Assembly (NCBI GenBank): GCA_964036195.1
Contig: OZ038453.1
Span: 5,781,469-5,845,468, forward strand
Direction of reading: 5' to 3'
DNA length: 64,000 bases
From: Sphaerolaimus hirsutus
Taxonomy: Eukaryota; Nematoda; Chromadorea; Monhysterida; Sphaerolaimidae
The position numbers and the translations under genes are program-made. Shown piece after piece: positions 1 through 14,378 of the stretch (the first letter of the stretch is position 1; every line of letters starts with the position of its first letter). Below the pieces are notes generated by a model. That model was not told the DNA's origin, made no database searches, and was given only the letters and a program-made list of their open reading frames with translations.

Positions 1-1996
1 CTTAACAATTCTTGGGAATGGTGGTAGACATGCACCGTTGCGTAGCTGAGATTGTGCTCTATCAAAATCTCCAAACGTTTTGGTGTGTTTGCCATAGCCA
101 CTTTATACCTAATAAACAAAAACGTGAATAAATGTCAATTCTGGCCAATTGAATCATGATTCACGCCTTAACCAGTTTTGGGAAAGCTGGTAGACATGCA
201 CTGTTGCGTAGCTGAGATTGTGCTCTATCAAAATCTACAAACGTTTTGGTGTGTTTGCCATAGCCACTTTATACCTAAGAAACAAAAACGTGAATAAATG
301 TCAATTCTGGATGATTGAGTCATGATTCACGCCTTAACCATTCTTGGGAATGGTGGTAGACATGCACCGTTGCGTAGCTAAGATTGTGCTCTATCAAAAT
401 CTACAAACGTTTTGGTGTGTTTGCCATAGCCACTTTATACCTAAGAAACAAAAACGTGAATAAATGTCAATTCTGGATGATTGAGTCATGATTCACGCCT
501 TAACAATTCTTGGGAATGGTGGTAGACATGCACCGTTGCGTAGCTGAGATTGTGCTCTATCAAAATCTACAAACGTTTTGGTGTGTTTGCCATAGCCACT
601 TTATACCTAAGAAACAAAAACGTGAATAAATGTCAATTTTGGCCAATTGAATCACGATTAACGCCTTAACCATTCTTGGGAATGGTGGTAGACATGCACC
701 GTTGCGTAGCTGAGATTGTGCTCTATCAAAATCTACAAACGTTTTGGTGTGTTTGCCATAGCCACTTTATACCTAAGAAACAAAAACGTGAATAAATGTC
801 AATTCTGGACGATTGAGTCACAATTCACGCCTTAACCATTTTTGGGAATGGTGGTAGACATGCACCGTTGCGTAGCTGAGATTGTGCTCTATCAAAATCT
901 CCAAACGTTTTGGTGTGTTTGCCATAGCCACTTTATACCTAATAAACAAAAACGTGAATAAATGTCAATTCTGGCCAATTGAATCATGATTCACGCCTTA
1001 ACCATTTTTGGGAAAGCTGGTAGACATGCACCGTTGCGTAGCTGAGATTGTGCTCTATCAAAATTTACAAACGTTTTGGTGTGTTTGCCATAGCCACTTT
1101 ATACCTAAGAAACAAAAACGTGAACAAATGTCAATTCTGGACGATTGAGTCACGATTCACACCTTAACCATGCTTGGGAATGGTGGTAGACATGCACCGT
1201 TGCATAGCTGAAGTTGTGCTCTATCAAAATCTACAAACGTTTTGGTGTGTTTGCCATTGCCATTTTATACCTAAGAAACAAAAACGTGAATAAATGTCAA
1301 TTCTGGATGATTGAGTCATGATTCACGCCTTAACCATTCGTGGGAATGGTGGTAGACATGCACCGTTGCGTAGCTAAGATTGTGCTCTATCAAAATCTAC
1401 AAACGTTTTGGTGTGTTTGCCATAGCCACTTTATACCTAAGAAACAAAAACGTGAATAAATGTCATTTCTGGCTGATTGAATCACGATTCACGCCTTAAC
1501 CCTTCTTGGGAAAGGTGATAGACATGCACCGTTGCGTAGCTGAGATTGTGCCCTATCAAAATTTACAAACGTTTTGGTGTGTTTGCCATAGCCACTTTAT
1601 ACCTAATAAACAAAAACTTGAATAAATGTCAATTCTGGCCAATTGAATCATGATTCACGCCTTAACCATTTTTGGGAAAGCTGGTAGACATGCACCGTTG
1701 CGTAGCTGAGATTGTGCTCTATCAAAATTTACAAACGTTTTGGTGTGTTTGCCATAGCCACTTTATACCTAAGAAACAAAAACGTGAACAAATGTCAATT
1801 CTTGACGATTGAGTCACAATTCACACCTTAACCATTTTTGGGAATGGTGGTAGACATGCACCGTTGCGTAGCTGAGATTGTGCTCTATCAAAATCTCCAA
1901 ACGTTTGGGTGTGTTTGCCATAGCCACTTTATACCTAATAAACAAAAACGTGAATAAATGTCAATTCTGGCCAATTGAATCATGATTCACGCCTTA

Positions 1997-4900
1997 ACCA
2001 GTTTTGGGAAAGCTGGTAGACATGCACTGTTGCGTAGCTGAGATTGTGCTCTATCAAAATCTACAAACGTTTTGGTGTGTTTGCCATAGCCACTTTATAC
2101 CTAAGAAACAAAAACGTGAATAAATGTCAATTCTGGATGATTGAGTCATGATTCACGCCTTAACAATTCTTGGGAATGGTGGTAGACATGCACCGTTGCG
2201 TAGCTGAGATTGTGCTCTATCAAAATCTACAAACGTTTTGGTGTGTTTGTCATAGCCACTTTATACCTAAGAAACAAAAACGTGAATAAATGTCAATTTT
2301 GGGCGATTGAATCACAATTAACGCCTTAACCATTCTTGGGAATGGTGGTAGACATGCACCGTTGCGTAGCTGAGATTGTGCTCTATCAAAATCTACAAAC
2401 GTTTTGGTGTGTTTGCCATAGCCACTTTATACCTAAGAAACAAAAACGTGAATAAATGTCAATTCTGGACGATTGAGTCACAATTCACGCCTTAACCATT
2501 TTTGGGAATGGTGGTAGACATGCACCGTTGCGTAGCTGAGATTGTGCTCTATCAAAATCTCCAAACGTTTTGGTGTGTTTGCCATAGCCACTTTATACCT
2601 AATAAACAAAAACGTGAATAAATGTCAATTTTGGCCGATTGAATCACAATTAACGCCTTAACCATTCTTGGGAATGGTGGTAGACATGCACCGTTGCGTA
2701 GCTGAGATTGTGCTCTATCAAAATCTACAAACGTTTTGGTGTGTTTGCCATAGCCACTTTATACCTAAGAAACAAAAACGTGAATAAATGTCAATTCTGG
2801 ACGATTGAGTCACAATTCACGCCTTAACCATTTTTGGGAATGGTGGTAGACATGCACCGTTGCGTAGCTGAGATTGTGCTCTATCAAAATCTCCAAACGT
2901 TTTGGTGTGTTTGCCATAGCCACTTTATACCTAATAAACAAAAACGTGAATAAATGTCAATTCTGGGCAATTGAATCATGATTCACGCCTTAACCATTTT
3001 TGGGAAAGCTGGTAGACATGCACCGTTGCGTAGCTGAGATTGTGCTCTATCAAAATTTACAAACGTTTTGGTGTGTTTGCCATAGCCACTTTATACCTAA
3101 GAAACAAAAACGTGAACAAATGTCAATTCTCGACGATTGAGTCACAATTCACGCCTTAACCATTTTTGGGAATGGTGGTAGACATGCACCGTTGCGTAGC
3201 TGAGATTGTGCTCTATCAAAATCTTCAAACGTTTTGGTGTGTTTGCCATAGCCACTTTATACCTAATAAACAAAAACGTGAATAAATGTCAATTCTGGCC
3301 AATTGAATCATGATTCACGCCTTAACCAGTTTTGGGAAAGCTGGTAGACATGCACTGTTGCGTAGCTGAGATTGTGCTCTATCAAAATCTACAAACGTTT
3401 TGGTGTGTTTGCCATAGCCACTTTATACCTAAGAAACAAAAACGTGAATAAATGTCAATTCTGGACGATTGAGTCACGATTCACACCTTAACCATGCTTG
3501 GGAATGGTGGTAGACATGCACCGTTGCATAGCTGAAGTTGTGCTCTATCAAAATCTACAAACGTTTTGGTGTGTTTGCCATTGCCATTTTATACCTAAGA
3601 AACAAAAACGTGAATAAATGTCAATTCTGGATGATTGAGTCATGATTCACGCCTTAACCATTCTTGGGAATGGTGGTAGACATGCACCGTTGCGTAGCTA
3701 AGATTGTGCTCTATCAAAATCTACAAACGTTTTGGTGTGTTTGCCATAGCCACTTTATACCTAAGAAACAAAAACGTGAATAAATGTCAATTCTGGCCGA
3801 TTGAATCATGATTAATGCCTTAACCATTCTTGGGAATGGTGGTAGACATGCACCGTTGCGTAGCTTAGATTGTGCTCTATCAAAATCTACAGACGTTTTG
3901 GTGTGTTTGCCATAGCCACTTTATACTTAAGAAACAAAAACGTGAATAAATGTCAATTCTGGATGATTGAGTCATGATTCATGCCTTAACCATTCTTGGG
4001 AATGGTGGTAGACATGCACCGTTGAGTAGCTGAGATTGTGCTCTATCAAAATCTACAAACGTTTTGGTGTGTTTGCCATTGCCACTTTATACCTAAGAAA
4101 CAAAAACGTGAATAAATGTCAATTCTGGATGATTGAGTCATGATTCACGCCTTAACCATTCTTGGGAATGGTGGTAGACATGCACCGTTGAGTAGCTGAG
4201 ATTGTGCTCTATCAAAATCTACAAACGTTTTGGTGTGTTTGCCATAGCCACTTTATACCTAATAAACAAAAACGTGAATAAATGTCAATTCTGGCCAATT
4301 GAATCATGATTCACGCCTTAACCATTTTTGGGAAAGCTGGTAGACATGCACCGTTGCGTAGCTGAGATTGTGCTCTATCAAAATTTACAAACGTTTTGGT
4401 GTGTTTGCCATAGCCACTTTATACCTAAGAAACAAAAACGTGAACAAATGTCAATTCTCGACGATTGAGTCACAATTCACGCCTTAACCATTTTTGGGAA
4501 TGGTGGTAGACATGCACCGTTGCGTAGCTGAGATTGTGCTCTATCAAAATCTCCAAACGTTTTGGTGTGTTTGCCATAGCCACTTTATACCTAATAAACA
4601 AAAACGTGAATAAATGTCAATTCTGGCCAATTGAATCATGATTCACGCCTTAACCAGTTTTGGGAAAGCTGGTAGACATGCACTGTTGCGTAGCTGAGAT
4701 TGTGCTCTATCAAAATCTACAAACGTTTTGGTGTGTTTGCCATAGCCACTTTATACCTAAGAAACAAAAACGTGAATAAATGTCAATTCTGGATGATTGA
4801 GTCATGATTCACGCCTTAACCATTCTTGGGAATGGTGGTAGACATGCACCGTTGCGTAGCTGAAGTTGTGCTCTATCAAAATCTACAAACGTTTTGGTGT

Positions 4901-6977
4901 GTTTGCCATTGCCATTTTATACCTAAGAAACAAAAACGTGAATAAATGTCAATTCTGGATGATTGAGTCATGATTCACGCCTTAACCATTCTTGGGAATG
5001 GTGGTAGACATGCACCGTTGCGTAGCTAAGATTGTGCTCTATCAAAATCTACAAACGTTTTGGTGTGTTTGCCATTGCCACTTTATACCTAAGAAACAAA
5101 AACGTGAATAAATGTCAATTCTGGATGATTGAGTCATGATTCACGCCTTAACCATTCTTGGGAATGGTGGTAGACATGCACCGTTGAGTAGCTGAGATTG
5201 TGCTCTATCAAAATCTACAAACGTTTTGGTGTGTTTGCCATAGCCACTTTATACCTAATAAACAAAAACGTGAATAAATGTCAATTCTGGCCAATTGAAT
5301 CATGATTCACGCCTTAACCATTTTTGGGAAAGCTGGTAGACATGCACCGTTGCGTAGCTGAGATTGTGCTCTATCAAAATTTACAAACGTTTTGGTGTGT
5401 TTGCCATAGCCACTTTATACCTAAGAAACAAAAACGTGAACAAATGTCAATTCTCGACGATTGAGTCACAATTCACGCCTTAACCATTTTTGGGAATGGT
5501 GGTAGACATGCACCGTTGCGTAGCTGAGATTGTGCTCTATCAAAATCTCCAAACGTTTTGGTGTGTTTGCCATAGCCACTTTATACCTAATAAACAAAAA
5601 CGTGAATAAATGTCAATTCTGGCCAATTGAATCATGATTCACGCCTTAACCAGTTTTGGGAAAGCTGGTAGACATGCACTGTTGCGTAGCTGAGATTGTG
5701 CTCTATCAAAATCTACAAACGTTTTGGTGTGTTTGCCATAGCCACTTTATACCTAAGAAACAAAAACGTGAATAAATGTCAATTCTGGATGATTGAGTCA
5801 TGATTCACGCCTTAACCATTCTTGGGAATGGTGGTAGACATGCACCGTTGCGTAGCTGAAGTTGTGCTCTATCAAAATCTACAAACGTTTTGGTGTGTTT
5901 GCCATTGCCATTTTATACCTAAGAAACAAAAACGTGAATAAATGTCAATTCTGGATGATTGAGTCATGATTCACGCCTTAACCATTCTTGGGAATGGTGG
6001 TAGACATGCACCGTTGCGTAGCTAAGATTGTGCTCTATCAAAATCTACAAACGTTTTGGTGTGTTTGCCATAGCCACTTTATACTTAAGAAACAAAAACG
6101 TGAATAAATGTCAATTCTGGATGATTGAGTCATGATTCATGCCTTAACCATTCTTGGGAATGGTGGTAGACATGCACCGTTGAGTAGCTGAGATTGTGCT
6201 CTATCAAAATCTACAAACGTTTTGGTGTGTTTGCCATAGCCACTTTATACTTAAGAAACAAAAACGTGAATAAATGTCAATTCTGGATGATTGAGTCATG
6301 ATTCATGCCTTAACCATTCTTGGGAATGGTGGTAGACATGCACCGTTGAGTAGCTGAGATTGTGCTCTATCAAAATCTACAAACGTTTTGGTGTGTTTGC
6401 CATTGCCACTTTATACCTAAGAAACAAAAACGTGAATAAATGTCAATTCTGGATGATTGAGTCATGATTCACGCCTTAACCATTCTTGGGAATGGTGGTA
6501 GACATGCACCGTTGAGTAGCTGAGATTGTGCTCTATCAAAATCTACAAACGTTTTGGTGTGTTTGCCATAGCCACATTATACCTAATAAACAAAAACGTG
6601 AATAAATGTCAATTCTGGCCAATTGAATCATGATTCACGCCTTAACCATTTTTGGGAAAGCTGGTAGACATGCACCGTTGCGTAGCTGAGATTGTGCTCT
6701 ATCAAAATTTACAAACGTTTTGGTGTGTTTGCCATAGCCACTTTATACCTAAGAAACAAAAACGTGAACAAATGTCAATTCTCGATGATTGAGTCACAAT
6801 TCACGCCTTAACCATTTTTGGGAATGGTGGTAGACATGCACCGTTGCGTAGCTGAGATTATGCTCTATCAAAATCTCCAAATGTTTTGGTGTGTTTGCCA
6901 TAGCCACTTTATACCTAATAAACAAAAACGTGAATAAATGTCAATTCTGGCCAATTGAATCATGATTCACGCCTTAA
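1997..6977. repeat. Higher-order repeat region with 8-monomer (1,328 bp) units
   Basis: The monomer variant carrying ACCAGTTTTGGG (ACTAGTTTTGGG in the last) is found at 1997, 3325, 4653, 5649 and 6977. The intervals are 1328, 1328, 996 and 1328 bases, which are 8, 8, 6 and 8 monomers. A second variant, CTCGACGATT, occurs at 3129, 4457 and 5453, and as CTCGATGATT at 6781, with the same 8-6-8 spacing. The region is therefore organised in multi-monomer units, one of which has lost two monomers. Marker positions were read by eye; unit boundaries are approximate. Confidence 0.85.
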
Positions 6978-7604
6978 CTAGTTTTGGGAAAGCTGGTAGA
7001 CATGCACTGTTGCGTAGCTGAGATTGTGCTCTATCAAAATCTACAAACGTTTTGGTGTGTTTGCCATAGCCACTTTATACCTAATAAACAAAAACGTGAA
7101 TAAATGTCAATTCTGGCCAATTGAATCATGATTCACGCCTTAACCAGTTTTGGGAAAGCTGGTAGACATGCACTGTTGCGTAGCTGAGATTGTGCTCTAT
7201 CAAAATCTACAAACGTTTTGGTGTGTTTGCCATAGCCACTTTATACCTAAGAAACAAAAACGTGAATAAATGTCAATTCTGGATGATTGAGTCATGATTC
7301 ACGCCTTAACCATTCTTGGGAATGGTGGTAGACATGCACCGTTGCGTAGCTGAAGTTGTGCTCTATCAAAATCTACAAACGTTTTGGTGTGTTTGCCATT
7401 GCCATTTTATACCTAAGAAACAAAAACGTGAATAAATGTCAATTCTGGATGATTGAGTCATGATTCACGCCTTAACCATTCTTGGGAATGGTGGTAGACA
7501 TGCACCGTTGCGTAGCTAAGATTGTGCTCTATCAAAATCTACAAACGTTTTGGTGTGTTTGCCATAGCCACTTTATACCTAAGAAACAAAAACGTGAACA
7601 AATG

Positions 7605-10600
7605 TCAATTCTCGACGATTGAGTCACAATTCACGCCTTAACCATTTTTGGGAATGGTGGTAGACATGCACCGTTGCGTAGCTGAGATTGTGCTCTATCA
7701 AAATCTCCAAACGTTTTGGTGTGTTTGCCATAGCCACTTTATACCTAATAAACAAAAACGTGAATAAATGTCAATTCTGGCCAATTGAATCATGATTCAC
7801 GCCTTAACCAGTTTTGGGAAAGCTGGTAGACATGCACTGTTGCGTAGCTGAGATTGTGCTCTATCAAAATCTACAAACGTTTTGGTGTGTTTGCCATAGC
7901 CACTTTATACCTAATAAACAAAAACGTGAATAAATGTCAATTCTGGCCAATTGAATCATGATTCACGCCTTAACCAGTTTTGGGAAAGCTGGTAGACATG
8001 CACTGTTGCGTAGCTGAGATTGTGCTCTATCAAAATCTACAAACGTTTTGGTGTGTTTGCCATAGCCACTTTATACCTAAGAAACAAAAACGTGAATAAA
8101 TGTCAATTCTGGATGATTGAGTCATGATTCACGCCTTAACCATTCTTGGGAATGGTGGTAGACATGCACCGTTGCGTAGCTGAAGTTGTGCTCTATCAAA
8201 ATCTACAAACGTTTTGGTGTGTTTGCCATTGCCATTTTATACCTAAGAAACAAAAACGTGAATAAATGTCAATTCTGGATGATTGAGTCATGATTCACGC
8301 CTTAACCATTCTTGGGAATGGTGGTAGACATGCACTGTTGCGTAGCTAAGATTGTGCTCTATCAAAATCTACAAACGTTTTGGTGTGTTTGCCATAGCCA
8401 CTTTATACCTAAGAAACAAAAACGTGAATAAATGTCATTTCTGGCTGATTGAATCACGATTCACGCCTTAACCCTTCTTGGGAAAGGTGATAGACATACA
8501 CCGTTGCATAGCTGAGATTGTGCTCTATCAAAATCTACAAACGTTTTGGTGTGTTTGCCATAGCCACTTTATACCTAAGAAACAAAAACGTGAATAAATG
8601 TCAATTCTGGATGATTGAGTCATGATTCACGCCTTAACCATTCTTGGGAATGGTGGTAGACATGCACCGTTGCGTAGCTGAGATTGTGCTCTATCAAAAT
8701 CTACAAACGTTTTGGTGTGTTTGCCATAGCCACTTTATACCTAAGAAACAAAAACGTGAATAAATGTCAATTCTGGCCGATTGAATCATGATTAATGCCT
8801 TAACCATTCTTGGGAATGGTGGTAGACATGCACCGTTGCGTAGCTTAGATTGTGCTCTATCAAAATCTACAAACGTTTTGGTGTGTTTGCCATAGCCACT
8901 TTATACCTAAGAAACAAAAACGTGAATAAATGTCAATTCTGGATGATTGAGTCATGATTCACGCCTTAACCATTCTTGGGAATGGTGGTAGACATGCACC
9001 GTTGCGTAGCTGAGATTGTGCTCTATCAAAATCTACAAACGTTTTGGTGTGTTTGCCATAGCCACTTTATACCTAAGAAACAAAAACGTGAATAAATGTC
9101 AATTCTGGCCGATTGAATCATGATTAATGCCTTAACCATTCTTGGGAATGGTGGTAGACATGCACCGTTGCGTAGCTTAGATTGTGCTCTATCAAAATCT
9201 ACAAACGTTTTGGTGTGTTTGCCATAGCCACTTTATACTTAAGAAACAAAAACATGAATAAATGTCAATTCTGGATGATTGAGTCATGATTCATGCCTTA
9301 ACCATTCTTGGGAATGGTGGTAGACATGCACCGTTGAGTAGCTGAGATTGTGCTCTATCAAAATCTACAAACGTTTTGGTGTGTTTGCCATTGCCACTTT
9401 ATACCTAAGAAACAAAAACGTGAATAAATGTCAATTCTGGATGATTGAGTCATGATTCACGCCTTAACCATTCTTGGGAATGGTGGTAGACATGCACCGT
9501 TGAGTAGCTGAGATTGTGCTCTATCAAAATCTACAAACGTTTTGGTGTGTTTGCCATAGCCACTTTATACCTAAGAAACAAAAACGTGAATAAATGTCAA
9601 TTCTGGCCGATTGAATCACGATTAACGCCTTAACCATTCTTGGGAATGGTGGTAGACAAGCACCGTTGCATAGCTTAGATTGTGCTCTATCAAAATCTAC
9701 AAACGTTTTGGTGTGTTTGCCAGAGCCACTTTATACCTAAGAAACAAAAACGTGAATAAATGTCAATTCTGGATGATTGAGTCATGATTTACGCCTTAAC
9801 CATTCTTGGGAATGGTGGTAGACATACACCGTTGCGTAGCTGAGATTGTGCTCTATCAAAATCTACAAACGTTTTGGTGTTTTTGCCATAGCCACTTTAT
9901 ACCTAAAAAACAAAAACATGAATAAATGTCAATTCTGGATGATTGAGTCATGATTCACGCCTTAACCATTCTTGGGAATGGTGGTAGACATGCACCGTTG
10001 CGTAGCTGAGATTGTGCTCTATCAAAATCTACAAACGTTTTGGTGTGTTTGCCATAGCCACTTTATACCTAAGAAACAAAAACGTGAATAAATGTCAATT
10101 CTGGCCGATTGAATCACGATTAACGCCTTAACCATTCTTGGGAATGGTGGTAGACATGCACCGTTGCGTAGCTTAGATTGTGCTCTATCGAAACCTACAA
10201 ACGTTTTGGTGTGTTTGCCATAGCCACTTTATACCTAAGAAACAAAAACGTGAATAAATGTCAATTCTGGATGATTGAGTCATGATTCACGCCTTAACCA
10301 TTCTTGGGAATGGTGGTAGACATGCACTGTTGAGTAGCTGAGATTGTGCTCTATCAAAATCTACAAACGTTTTGGTGTGTTTGCCATTGCCACTTTATAC
10401 CTAAGAAACAAAAACGTGAATAAATGTCAATTCTGGCCGATTGAATCACGATTAACGCCTTAACCATTCTTGGGAATGGTGGTAGACATGCACCGTTGCG
10501 TAGCTGAGATTGTGCTCTATCAAAATCTACAAACGTTTTGGTGTGTTTGCCATTGCCACTTTATACCTAAAAAACAAAAACATGAATAAATGTCAATTCT

Positions 10601-13600
10601 GGATGATTGAGTCATGATTCACGCCTTAACCATTCTTGGGAATGGTGGTAGACATGCACCGTTGCGTAGCTGAGATTGTGCTCTATCAAAATCTACAAAC
10701 GTTTTGGTGTGTTTGCCATAGCCACTTTATACCTAAGAAACAAAAACGTGAATAAATGTCAATTCTGGCCGATTGAATCACGATTAACGCCTTAACCATT
10801 CTTGGGAATGGTGGTAGACATGCACCGTTGCGTACCTTAGATTGTGCTCTATCGAAACCTACAAACGTTTTGGTGTGTTTGCCATAGCCACTTTATACCT
10901 AAGAAACAAAAACGTGAATAAATGTCAATTCTGGATGATTGAGTCATGATTCACACCTTAACCATTCTTGGGAATGGTGGTAGACATGCACTGTTGAGTA
11001 GCTGAGATTGTGCTCTATCAAAATCTACAAACGTTTTGGTGTGTTTGCCATTGCCACTTTATACCTAAGAAACAAAAACGTGAATAAATGTCAATTCTGG
11101 CCGATTGAATCACGATTAACGCCTTAACCATTCTTGGGAATGGTGGTAGACATGCACCGTTGCGTAGCTGAGATTGTGCTCTATCAAAATCTACAAACGT
11201 TTTGGTGTGTTTGCCATTGCCACTTTATACCTAAGAAACAAAAACGTGAATAAATGTCAATTCTGGCCGATTGAATCATGATTAATGCCTTAACCATTCT
11301 TGGGAATGGTGGTAGACATGCACCGTTGCGTAGCTTAGATTGTGCTCTATCAAAATTTACAAACGTTTTGGTGTGTTTGCCATAGCCACTTTATACTTAA
11401 GAAACAAAAACATGAATAAATGTCAATTCTCGACGATTGAGTCACAATTCACGCCTTAACCATTTTTGGGAATGGTGGTAGACATGCACCGTTGCGTAGC
11501 TGAGATTGTGCTCTATCAAAATCTCCAAACGTTTTGGTGTGTTTGCCATAGCCACTTTATACCTAATAAACAAAAACGTGAATAAATGTCAATTCTGGCC
11601 AATTGAATCATGATTCACGCCTTAACCAGTTTTGGGAAAGCTGGTAGACATGCACTGTTGCGTAGCTGAGATTGTGCTCTATCAAAATCTACAAACGTTT
11701 TGGTGTGTTTGCCATAGCCACTTTATACCTAATAAACAAAAACGTGAATAAATGTCAATTCTGGCCAATTGAATCATGATTCACGCCTTAACCAGTTTTG
11801 GGAAAGCTGGTAGACATGCACTGTTGCGTAGCTGAGATTGTGCTCTATCAAAATCTACAAACGTTTTGGTGTGTTTGCCATAGCCACTTTATACCTAAGA
11901 AACAAAAACGTGAATAAATGTCAATTCTGGATGATTGAGTCATGATTCACGCCTTAACCATTCTTGGGAATGGTGGTAGACATGCACCGTTGCGTAGCTG
12001 AAGTTGTGCTCTATCAAAATCTACAAACGTTTTGGTGTGTTTGCCATTGCCATTTTATACCTAAGAAACAAAAACGTGAATAAATGTCAATTCTGGATGA
12101 TTGAGTCATGATTCACGCCTTAACCATTCTTGGGAATGGTGGTAGACATGCACCGTTGCGTAGCTAAGATTGTGCTCTATCAAAATCTACAAACGTTTTG
12201 GTGTGTTTGCCATAGCCACTTTATACCTAAGAAACAAAAACGTGAATAAATGTCATTTCTGGCTGATTGAATCACGATTCACGCCTTAACCCTTCTTGGG
12301 AAAGGTGATAGACATACACCGTTGCATAGCTGAGATTGTGCTCTATCAAAATCTACAAACGTTTTGGTGTGTTTGCCATAGCCACTTTATACCTAAGAAA
12401 CAAAAACGTGAATAAATGTCAATTCTGGATGATTGAGTCATGATTCACGCCTTAACCATTCTTGGGAATGGTGGTAGACATGCACCGTTGCGTAGCTGAG
12501 ATTGTGCTCTATCAAAATCTACAAACGTTTTGGTGTGTTTGCCATAGCCACTTTATACCTAAGAAACAAAAACGTGAATAAATGTCAATTCTGGCCGATT
12601 GAATCATGATTAATGCCTTAACCATTCTTGGGAATGGTGGTAGACATGCACCGTTGCGTAGCTTAGATTGTGCTCTATCAAAATCTACAAACGTTTTGGT
12701 GTGTTTGCCATAGCCACTTTATACCTAAGAAACAAAAACGTGAATAAATGTCAATGCTGGATGATTGAGTCATGATTCACGCCTTAACCATTCTTGGGAA
12801 TGGTGGTAGACATGCACCGTTGCGTAGCTGAGATTGTGCTCTATCAAAATCTACAAACGTTTTGGTGTGTTTGCCATAGCCACTTTATACCTAAGAAACA
12901 AAAACGTGAATAAATGTCAATTCTGGCCGATTGAATCATGATTAATGCCTTAACCATTCTTGGGAATGGTGGTAGACATGCACCGTTGCGTAGCTTAGAT
13001 TGTGCTCTATCAAAATCTACAAACGTTTTGGTGTGTTTGCCATAGCCACTTTATACTTAAGAAACAAAAACATGAATAAATGTCAATTCTGGATGATTGA
13101 GTCATGATTCATGCCTTAACCATTCTTGGGAATGGTGGTAGACATGCACCGTTGAGTAGCTGAGATTGTGCTCTATCAAAATCTACAAACGTTTTGGTGT
13201 GTTTGCCATTGCCCCTTTATACCTAAGAAACAAAAACGTGAATAAATGTCAATTCTGGATGATTGAGTCATGATTCACGCCTTAACCATTCTTGGGAATG
13301 GTGGTAGACATGCACCGTTGAGTAGCTGAGATTGTGCTCTATCAAAATCTACAAACGTTTTGGTGTGTTTGCCATAGCCACTTTATACCTAAGAAACAAA
13401 AACGTGAATAAATGTCAATTCTGGCCGATTGAATCACGATTAACGCCTTAACCATTCTTGGGAATGGTGGTAGACAAGCACCGTTGCATAGCTTAGATTG
13501 TGCTCTATCAAAATCTACAAACGTTTTGGTGTGTTTGCCATAGCCACTTTATACCTAAGAAACAAAAACGTGAATAAATGTCAATTCTGGATGATTGAGT

Positions 13601-14378
13601 CATGATTTACGCCTTAACCATTCTTGGGAATGGTGGTAGACATACACCGTTGCGTAGCTGAGATTGTGCTCTATCAAAATCTACAAACGTTTTGGTGTTT
13701 TTGCCATAGCCACTTTATACCTAAAAAACAAAAACATGAATAAATGTCAATTCTGGATGATTGAGTCATGATTCACGCCTTAACCATTCTTGGGAATGGT
13801 GGTAGACATGCACCGTTGCGTAGCTGAGATTGTGCTCTATCAAAATCTACAAACGTTTTGGTGTGTTTGCCATAGCCACTTTATACCTAAGAAACAAAAA
13901 CGTGAATAAATGTCAATTCTGGCCGATTGAATCACGATTAACGCCTTAACCATTCTTGGGAATGGTGGTAGACATGCACCGTTGCGTAGCTTAGATTGTG
14001 CTCTATCAAAACCTACAAACGTTTTGGTGTGTTTGCCATAGCCACTTTATACCTAAGAAACAAAAACGTGAATAAATGTCAATTCTGGATGATTGAGTCA
14101 TGATTCACGCCTTAACCATTCTTGGGAATGGTGGTAGACATGCACTGTTGAGTAGCTGAGATTGTGCTCTATCAAAATCTACAAACGTTTTGGTGTGTTT
14201 GCCATTGCCACTTTATACCTAAGAAACAAAAACGTGAATAAATGTCAATTCTGGCCGATTGAATCACGATTAACGCCTTAACCATTCTTGGGAATGGTGG
14301 TAGACATGCACCGTTGCGTAGCTGAGATTGTGCTCTATCAAAATCTACAAACGTTTTGGTGTGTTTGCCATTGCCACT
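7605..14378. repeat. Large block duplicated with a 3,818-bp (23-monomer) offset
   Basis: Rare monomer variants recur exactly 3,818 bases apart: CTCGACGATT at 7611 and 11429, ACCAGTTTTG at 7807 and 11625, ACCCTTCTTG at 8471 and 12289, and GACAAGCACC at 9655 and 13473. The matching block runs from about 7605 to 10560 and again from about 11423 to 14378. Smaller units lie in and next to it: a 664-bp (4-monomer) offset between 9903 and 10567, and a 1,494-bp (9-monomer) offset between 13473 and 14967. Boundaries are approximate. Confidence 0.85.
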
